NCBI GenBank assembly: GCA_002179805.1
Contig: NAVB01001454.1
Coordinates: forward strand, 1-27,074
Source of the DNA: Acanthamoeba lenticulata
Lineage: Eukaryota > Discosea > Longamoebia > Acanthamoebidae
Length of the DNA stretch: 27,074 bases
Direction: 5' to 3'
Under the pieces are notes generated by a model. The model was not told the origin of the DNA and ran no database searches. It saw only the letters and a list, made by a program, of their open reading frames with translations. Below, one piece after another: positions 20,106-27,074 of the stretch (position 1 is the first letter of the stretch; every line of letters starts with the position of its first letter). Position numbers and translations under genes: made by a program.

Positions 20106-21690
20106 ATGTCGCGCTCTGTCCGGAAGCAGTACGTACACCATGTGCCTAGACAGCGGCAGTTGTGGAATCACAATGACTGACTAGCTGCTACGTTTCAGAA
20201 AGGAGCAAGCCGCTGCGGCCGAGAAGGAAGCTGCTGAAGCTGCTGAAGTAGAGGAGGAAGGAGAAGAGGAAGCTGAAATGGTATCAGGTTTTCAGGAGAT
20301 CGATAAGTTGCAAGACCTTGGCGTCAACGTAGCCGATATCAAGAAGCTCAAGCTCGGCGGGTGCCACACGGTCGCTAGCGTTCTCATGAACACCAGAAAG
20401 GTACGATCAACTGATGCCTCCTTGCGTCACTGCCGCTCACCTGCTTCTCTCGTTGTGTCGTGCAGAACCTGCTGGCCATAAAGGGCATTTCAGAGGCTAA
20501 AGTAGACAAGATCCTCGAAGCTGCGGGGAAGTTGCACTTTGCAAGCTTCATGACAGGTTCAGAAATGCTCAACAAGCGAAAGGAGGTCATCAAGGTCACC
20601 GTCGGTTGCACCGCCTTCGACCAGCTGCTCGGCGGTGGCATTGAGACCATGTCTATTACTGAAGTTTTCGGTACACTGATTTTGTTCCCTCGCTAGCTAT
20701 CGATATTCATAATGGTCGCGGCTACAGGCGAGTTCAGAACGGGTAAGACGCAGCTTTGCCACACGCTGTGTGTCACTACTCAGTTGCCGCATAACATGAA
20801 CGGAGGCAACGGCAAGGTGGCCTACATCGACACCGAAGGGTACGTGTGCGTCAGCATTTCTTCCTGAGCGAGAAAGCGTCTCATATCAGACACATACAGC
20901 ACCTTCCGCCCTGAGAGAATCAAGCCGATTGCGGAGCGGTTTGGTCTGGACCCCATGGCAGCTCTTGATAATATCGGTATGCTTCCGTATAGTCCCTTTT
21001 CATCGAGCCTGGAGCTAGTCTTAAGACAGAGGCATCGTTCTGGGATTCTTAGTGTATGCTCGCGCCTTTACGCACGAACACCAACAAGAGCTGATAATCC
21101 AAATCGCCGCGAAAATGGTAGAGGATCAGTACCGCCTCTTGGTACGTGAGCGTTATCACCCTCTCGTCGGCGGTCAAGGCTCATCACACCGCCTCCAGAT
21201 TGTCGACTCGGTGACGGCACTCTTTCGTGTGGATTACTCTGGCCGTGGAGAATTGGCTGAGCGCCAGCAGAAGCTGGGTCGGATGATGAGCAAGCTGCAG
21301 AAGATAGCGGAGGAGTTCAACGTCGCTGTCTTTATCACCAATCAGGTGACCGCTGATCCTGGCGGTGGTGCCATGTTCGTTGCCGGTACGAATACATCTA
21401 CAGTGCCCTCGCCCTTGAAGGTGTCTAAATAGGTGCGACGCGCAGACGCCAAGAAGCCGATCGGCGGACATGTACTTGCGCATGCATCGACCACCCGCTT
21501 GTCCTTGAGGAAAGGGCGTGGCGAACAGCGCATCTGTAAGATCTACGACTCGCCCTGCTTGCCCGAGGTACAGCCTCCTCCTTGGGGTCGCCTGAGCGGC
21601 AAAGATCTCTCTTAACCGATGTGCTACGCGGGACAGACCGAGTGCGTCTACCAGATCTCGAATGAAGGCATCACCGACGCCAAGGATTAG
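20106..21690 (+). CDS. DMC1: Meiotic recombinase DMC1 (RecA/RAD51 family)
   Basis: ATP-dependent strand-exchange protein acting at meiotic double-strand breaks in the nucleus. Exons: 20106-20128, 20199-20400, 20466-20670, 20728-20839, 20900-20976, 21053-21141, 21199-21385, 21446-21567 and 21637-21690 (356 aa). After a short Ala/Glu-rich leader comes the helix-hairpin-helix N-domain ([25 protein letters not shown]). Walker A is GEFRTGKTQ (144-152), Walker B is LLIVDS (235-240), and the core includes [18 protein letters not shown] sequence and [16 protein letters not shown]1 rather than RAD51 is indicated by the [14 protein letters not shown] N-domain, the [18 protein letters not shown] segment and the C-terminus [11 protein letters not shown]. 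The 23-nt first exon is supported only by splice-site and frame logic; ATG 20278 is an alternative start. All conserved ATPase residues are present. Confidence 0.93.
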
Positions 21691-21813
21691 GCATCCTCTT
21701 CATTACGACGTCATGCGCTGGTGTCTTTTGATGTGCTCGCCCTCTGTTCAACCACATTTATACACACACACACACGGTAATAACAATACAAGAAGGCGTC
21801 CAGAACCTCCGTC
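21691..21813. other. Convergent spacer between DMC1 and Fsl copy 2, with (AC)n microsatellite
   Basis: This 123-bp region lies between two gene 3' ends. It carries an (AC)7 run at about 21762-21775. Nothing else is recognisable. Confidence 0.6.
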
Positions 21814-24620
21814 TCAAAGCCCAGAGTCATCCATCGACCCCTCTGAGAGCGAAGCCGTCTTGGAGAGCGATTCCTTGCGTGAACCCTGCGCCGTGGACAG
21901 CTTGGTTTGGTTGCTCGGGCCACAGATCACCTCCAGTGGCGTCCGCCAGTTCCGCAGCAGCAGCACCCAGAAGAGGAACGTCTCCTGCAAGAGATATAAC
22001 ATCAATCTCGTTCAGTTGCTTCTCGCGCCAAGGTCGCCCCAAGGCACAGAATGTTGGTACCTTGGACATGCCCAGGCAGAAGAAGATGATGATCCCCTGT
22101 CCGCCCACCGCGAACACTTCCAGAAGCCTGTTCAAGCCGAGCGCGAGTAGTGAGTGCCGCAGCGCGATGCCCTCGAGCGAGCAGAGGACGAGGTGGGGGA
22201 AGACGAGTACCAGGCTCCCTTGTTGATACTCACCGAGAGCGGGCACTCGGTTCCGGTTGTGGCGCTGCACATGATCTGATCGGCCAACGCGTCCTCGATG
22301 GGTTCCTGTGAAGGTCGTCAGGCGGCTCATCATGAAGATAGAAGTGGATCCACCAAGAACTCGGCTGACGTGCCTTGACGGCCTCGAGGTAGATGCGGTA
22401 GCCGATGACGTAGGCATACACGAGCCAGTAGCCCACGATGAGGAGGCACAAGCGGGTCACCTGCTCAAGCGAGACGCCTGTCTGTCCTTTGAGCTGCGCC
22501 CGCACCTTCATGGTGTCATCATTCAACAAATAAGCAAAATGGAAAGAGAAGGTGAGCCAATCTGAGCTTGAGATTCAGGAGCAATCAGGTCGCACTCGCA
22601 AGATCTTGATGATGACGATGGCCATCAGCGTCGTGCCCACGAACAAGATGACCGACACTGAAACCCACATGTTGAGAAAGTGTTGGATAGAGCAGAGAGA
22701 GCGACATACCGGGAGCGTAGAAGAGGCCCCAATCCCACGACGTGGCCACGAAGCAGTTGGTGCTTCCAATCTGGCCCTCAAACTGCTGCGCGGCCAGTCC
22801 GATGGTGACAAGTCCAGCTGGCACGCCCCACCCGACCACATGTGACGCGATGTGCAGCTGCACGGCGTCAAGACAGGATGGCGTCAGCTGTCGGCGGTAG
22901 CGCGGGAGGGCAGTGAGAAGGCGAGACCGTGCGCTTGGCTTGTGGAGAGGAGATCTTGACCACGACGAATTGAAAGACCGTGAAGGTGAGCATCATCCAC
23001 CAGAAGCTGCCGGCCAGTCCGCCGTACATCACCATCATGCCTGAAGTTGACGCTCCTCGGTTAAACATCAACCTCACCCGCCGCGCATCTGCCCACGCTC
23101 GACGGACCTTGCATGATGCAAACGACCCCTTGGCCATTGTTGTCCCGCGCCCCGTCAAAGCTTTGCCTCACGGCCGTGTCGTCCCACGTGCAGTACGTGC
23201 GCTGCGGTCCTGCTCGCAAGCCAAGAGGAAAAGAGCGTTAGAGGATGGAAGCTCTGCTCGTCGCGACGACGAGGCCGCATGCGTACCGCCGATGAGGACG
23301 GAGAGGTCGATGCCCGTGGTGCAGATGATGGACGAAACGCAGAGCCACAGCTGGTAGGACGTCGGGAAGTGACGCTTGCGTGGGTTGAGCGCGAACGTGA
23401 TGATCAAGAAGAGGATCAAGCTGAACGACAGAACTGGTGATGATCGTGTATCCATGATCAGATCACAAAGAAAGAGCGAAAGCGAAAGCGAAAGACAAAA
23501 GAACGAAAGAGTCAGGTACTGCCGAGAGCGACGGTGATGCCGTCGGCGGCGTCTGAGTCGGTTGCGGAGAACATGGGGTCAGGACATGGGTAGACGCAGA
23601 TCTGCTCGTCGGCGATGAGCGACACCGACGGGTCGAACACAGAGCCGTGCGAGTTAAACTTGAGCGGGTAGGGGCAGTCCGCCTGACTGTAGGGCACCAC
23701 TACAGCCACAATGTCAAAACCCTTTGATAAACTGGTGAAGAAGATGAACAGAAGAAGAAGAGGGCAAGTACCGACGTCAGAAGAGGCGTTGTTGCAATTG
23801 TCGGCCGGGAAGGAGGAGCAGTTTGGCAACTGGATGCCACTCGACGGGCCCAGCGACCCCAGAAAGGCAGCGCACGCGCTCACCACGTCGTCGCACAACG
23901 AACGACATGGGGCGAGGTCTGATGTTGCAGTCGCCGGCTCTTGTCATGAGCGTGCCACTCGTGCGGCTCCACAAAGCCAAATGCTCCAGAGGGTCGTACA
24001 GGACACCTGGCCGGTCGTCGTGTTCTGCTGGCAGCTGAGGAACCCGCCCAGGCACGAGAAGCGAAGCCCAGCTTGCCGACAGGCCGGCGGGACCAACGCG
24101 CCAAACAGCCTCGTCAGCTCTGAAGTCGCCGCGTCCACCTGCCCCCCGCTCGCGGCGTGAGTCCTGTGAAGGTGACTCAAGAGCCCCGAAACCGCGCGCT
24201 GGGAGGGCACGCGTTCCCTGACCGCCCCCTCTCGAAAGCCACCAGTGGAGCCACAGAGGTGCTCGAAAAAGCGACAAGAGCGGCTCCACTTGTGGTGGCC
24301 AATGGGGGCGTGGAGTCCCACAGGGATCACCATCACCAAGTGCGTGGTGGACAAGAAGAGGAGACGAAGATGGTCGGGGATGAGGAGAGGGGAATGAGGA
24401 GGAAGAGAAAAGGAAGAGGAAGAGGAAGAAGGAGCACCTGGTCGTAGGTCGTGCCGGGCTGGACGAGCACCTGTGGGTAGGTCACCAGGTGGTCGCACTT
24501 GTGGCCCGTGTGGGGCGAGCCAGCAAAGGCCACGCACGGCTGCTGCGCGCGTGCTGTGGGCATCTCCAGCGCTACCATCAACAACGACAACAAGAAGAAG
24601 GCCAACGTTCGTCGAGCCAT
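21814..24620 (-). CDS. Frizzled/Smoothened-like seven-transmembrane receptor, copy 2
   Basis: Paralogue of the receptor at 11514-14302, on the opposite strand. Exons: 24620-24438, 24138-24000, 23918-23772, 23699-23520, 23433-23287, 23209-23108, 23040-22928, 22857-22710, 22657-22596, 22505-22380, 22305-22211, 22127-22061 and 21984-21814 (559 aa). A signal peptide ends near Ala25. The cysteine-rich domain again has ten cysteines (for example APCRSLCDDV). The 7TM core follows: FSLILFLIITFAL, VSSIICTTGIDLSVLIGG, MMVMYGGLAGSFWWMMLTF, HIASHVVGWGVPAGLV, SVILFVGTTLMAIVII, LCLLIVGYWLVYAYVIGY and GGQGIIIFFCLGMS. ETFLFW (504-509) directly follows TM7. The cytoplasmic tail is much shorter than in copy 1. 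Exons 4 to 7 have exactly the same lengths as in copy 1 (180, 147, 102, 113 nt). The donor at 22380 and acceptor at 22505 are the least certain junctions. Confidence 0.85.
24139..24437 (-). other. Long first intron of Fsl copy 2 with hairpin and pyrimidine tract
   Basis: At 299 bp this is the longest intron in the window; its counterpart in copy 1 is 120 bp. On the plus strand, AGTGGAGCC at 24244-24252 is the reverse complement of 24282-24290, so it can form a stem. A nearly pure purine tract (plus strand) at about 24355-24435 becomes a pyrimidine tract in the transcript. Confidence 0.55.
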
Positions 24621-24766
24621 AGATGACGAGTTGAGCTGAGAAGAGGATAATACAATAAGAGAGCGATGCAGCGGGATTGATGATGTGACGGTTGCAATTT
24701 AGACAACACGTTCGCGATTGGATGGGAATTTATTCTCCCACTTCCCCCGATCGGAAGGAAGAAGAC
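24621..24766 (-). other. Spacer between MFS transporter 3' end and Fsl copy 2 start
   Basis: This 146-bp stretch, read on the minus strand, must contain the 3' end of the transporter transcript and the promoter of Fsl copy 2. No consensus AATAAA or TATA box is certain. Confidence 0.4.
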
Positions 24767-27040
24767 TCACTTGAGGAAGATGTCCAAATCCTCTTCTTCG
24801 TGTGTTCCGTAGTGCGTTCGTCGCTTGGCGGCCGCCCTTGGTGATGTCGTTGTTGCCGCGGCGGAGGCGACTTCCTGGTGGAGGAGGTAGAGGTTCTCAT
24901 CGACGTGGTCCACCTGCTCCTCCAGCAGGCTGATGCCCTTGGTCTCGGGCGGGAGGCGCAGGAGCGTGCCCACGAACCCGACCACGGGCAGGACCGCGAC
25001 CCACGTGATGATGTACAGCGGATCGTAGCCCCCGCGGCTCACGATCCCGACCAGGAACGGCCCCGCGGCCGTGATGACCCGGCCCGAGTTGTAGCAGAAC
25101 CCGGCGCCCAACGCGCGCTGGTGATGATGATGTAAGCAAAGATGAATGACGATGATGATGAAGAAGATGATGATGAAGAGGATGGCGTACGAGTCGAGTG
25201 GGAAAGAGTTCGGGAAGGTAGAAGGTGAAGGCGGCAAAGATGCCAAAGACGGAGAAGCCCACGAGGCACAAAAGGGACAGCCGCAGGAGGGCGCCCATGG
25301 GCAGGTGGAGCACGCACGGGATGGCCACCGCGCTCCAGGCAAAGTAGATCGCGAACATCGGCCGCCGGCCCTGAATTCCCCCGCCGCGGGCCCGAGCATG
25401 AGCACAGCCGCTGCCTCATCGCGCCGACATCACGCTGACGTCACGCCGACGCGGGGCCAACAACGCACCAGGTACTGGGCAAAGGGGACCGTGGCCAGCG
25501 TGCCAACGAGGCCGCCCAGGTTGAACGAGTTGCTGCCCACGAACGTGTACTCGCTCTGCGGCCGTGGCGCCACACACAGGCGAGTGAGAAGAGAGGGGTC
25601 GAGAAGGACGAGGTCGAGGACGAACCTTGAGGCCTTGGACCTCGTCGCGCGAGAGGCCGCGGGCCTGGCCCACGTCCTCGGCGAGGAAGTTGGCGATGAG
25701 CGGGATGAAGCTGGTGATCGTCCACCAGGTCAGCAGCGCGACGATGACGATGAAGAGGCCGCCCAGGGTGCGCCGCCAGTACGTCCGGCCAAAGAGCTCC
25801 ACGATCTCGCTCAGCTCGTCCCGGAGCACGTTGAGCGCCCCCATGCGTCGGGTGCCGGCGCTCTTCCCGAGAATCTCGTCCTCGTCCTCGTGCAGCTGAT
25901 GCAGCTGCTTGTCCTGTTCGGCCTCATCGTCTTCCACATCTTCATCCGCCTGCCCGTCGTCACGCGCACCAACGACGTCAGTCTCAGCATCGACGATGGC
26001 GAGGGTGAAGGGCAGCACGGCGTGTACGTAAGACTTATGGCGCTTGGTCGCGCGCGTGTGCCTCCAGGTGTCCGGCTCCTTGAGCCACTGCACGATGACG
26101 CATTGAGAATTCATGGTGATGGTGATGATAAAGAGGAAGGCGAGGTGACGTCGTACGATGCGCATGACAATCGCAAAGACAACGGGGACGAGGCCCGTGA
26201 GGAAGACGACGCGCCACGAGATGGATGGGTCGTCGGCGATGAAAGAGACTTCGTTGAGGAACAGGCTGCTCACCATTGACGCCAGGAAGAGGCCTATGAC
26301 GTGTGCATTATTTTATTCATATTAACATCACAGCAACTAAGAATATATAATCTTGAATAAGATCAATTATGATCAATAAAAAATTATGATGAACAATAAA
26401 TCGAAAGAGACGAGTACCGGCGGGAGCAGAGGTGTAGAGCAAGGCCCCGCCCCAGAGGCGCATGTGCGGTGGCATCGTCTCGGCCTGCATCGCCTTCTGG
26501 TGAGCGGCACATGCGGGCATCTGATCAAAAAGGTACACACGCACGTACTACGAGCGACGCGCCGGCGGCCCACTCTCCGCCGATGCCGAGCGAGGCACAG
26601 AAGCGGCAAAGGCCCAGCACCCAGATGTTGGGCGAGAAGGCGCTCGCTCTGCAGTCCACCCCAGGGCCAGGAGCAGGTTGAGGCTGCGCCAAGCCTGCCA
26701 AGTCAAAAACAACGACGGGCCGTACCCGGTGCTGATCGCGTAGAGGGAGATCGTGATGAGCATGACCCTGCTTCGGCCACAGCTGCACAGGATGATGGTG
26801 GATGGTGACGAAGAGCATGAGAATGATGAAGAGATGATTTGGTTGCGAAATGGGAACCGTACGCATCGGTCAGTTTGCCAAAGACGATGCCGCCGATCGC
26901 CCAGCCCACGAGCAGCAGCGACGTGAGCGATGCCGTCCAGAAGGTGATCATCTCTCGCGTCTCCTGGTCCAGCTCTGCCTTGGGATCCACGCCCAGCAGG
27001 TATGGGATGCACACCGGTGCCACAAAGTTGAACAGCAAGC
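24767..27040 (-). CDS. Major facilitator superfamily transporter, 5' end outside the window
   Basis: Predicted 12-helix membrane transporter of the MFS, closest in motifs to sugar or metabolite:proton symporters; substrate unknown. Visible exons: 27040-26863, 26782-26726, 26648-26549, 26484-26418, 26293-26157, 26087-25626, 25555-25469, 25370-25191 and 25117-24767, about 538 residues. The first visible exon begins at an acceptor (AG at 27041-27042) in mid-codon, so the start lies upstream. Features: MFS motif A GKLTDACGRSR after TM2, FCASLGIGGEWAAGASLV in TM4, LLYTSAPAG in TM5, a long acidic central loop (about residues 190-260), GRRPMF after TM8, FYLPELFPTRLRALGAGFCYNSGR spanning TM10-11 in pieces, and the final PPETKG typical of sugar-porter-like proteins. 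A possible further intron at 25950-26027 would shorten the acidic loop. The family is sure; the substrate is not. Confidence 0.82.
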
Positions 27041-27074
27041 CTGCCCGTAGAGGAAGCAAATAAATCGATAAATA
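27041..27074 (-). other. Partial intron of the MFS gene at the window edge
   Basis: On the minus strand the sequence before the first visible MFS codon ends in GGGCAG, a good splice acceptor, and the upstream bases are A/T-rich with no usable in-frame ATG. This is read as the 3' part of an intron running out of the window. Confidence 0.6.

Noticed and set aside
23461..23510. GAAAGC-type short repeats resembling a regulatory or CRISPR-like array
   Set aside because: A simple purine repeat of a few units inside an Fsl intron, with no regular spacers. It probably forms the pyrimidine tract of the transcript.
24157..24447. Plus-strand small open frame with Lys/Arg/Glu-rich end
   Set aside because: It lies within the Fsl copy 2 first intron on the opposite strand, and the charged end is just the purine tract.
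1..27074. tRNA, rRNA, transposase or integrated virus genes
   Set aside because: Both strands and all intergenic spaces were examined by eye. No tRNA-like T-loop/anticodon arrangement, rRNA segment, transposase, reverse transcriptase or viral core gene was recognised.

Overview
The window looks like nuclear DNA of a free-living amoeba, most probably Acanthamoeba. The evidence is GC-rich coding sequence, many short spliceosomal introns (about 55-120 bp, typically GTACGT-like donors and pyrimidine-AG acceptors), and an Amoebozoa-type gene set that includes Frizzled/Smoothened-like receptors. Exon structures were worked out by hand from reading-frame continuity, splice dinucleotides, intron phase and alignment to remembered protein families. 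They are predictions, not transcript-supported models.

Layout from left to right: (1) 1-484, a non-coding flank with a 43-bp perfect inverted repeat. (2) A minus-strand RhoGEF (DH-PH) gene, 485-3285. (3) A divergent plus-strand cullin-4 gene, 3675-7089. (4) A plus-strand leucine-rich-repeat/PP2C phosphatase fusion, 7477-11251. (5) A plus-strand Frizzled/Smoothened-like receptor (Fsl copy 1), 11514-14302. (6) An intronless plus-strand ABC-F ATPase, 14638-16608. (7) A minus-strand V-ATPase accessory subunit S1/Voa1-like membrane protein, 16939-18187. (8) A divergent plus-strand mitochondrial 3-hydroxyisobutyrate dehydrogenase, 18404-19884. (9) A plus-strand meiotic recombinase DMC1, 20106-21690. 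(10) A minus-strand second Fsl receptor (copy 2), 21814-24620. (11) A minus-strand 12-TM MFS transporter, 24767 to beyond 27040, whose 5' end lies outside the window.

Genes are packed about 120-390 bp apart. There is no sign of operons, mobile-element genes, CRISPR, or rRNA/tRNA genes. Functionally the window is a mixture: signalling (RhoGEF, LRR-PP2C, two Fsl receptors), protein turnover and genome maintenance (CUL4, DMC1), translation-associated ATPase (ABC-F), vacuolar acidification, valine catabolism and solute transport.

I do not see a clearly new multi-gene system. The most interesting signals are: the inverted Fsl pair with nine shared introns and a conserved Thr-x-x-x-Trp motif after TM7; four frame-preserving, stop-free introns in Fsl copy 1; a 16-bp palindromic E2F-type site upstream of DMC1; a stop codon split by the last RhoGEF intron; and the long perfect hairpin at the left edge.
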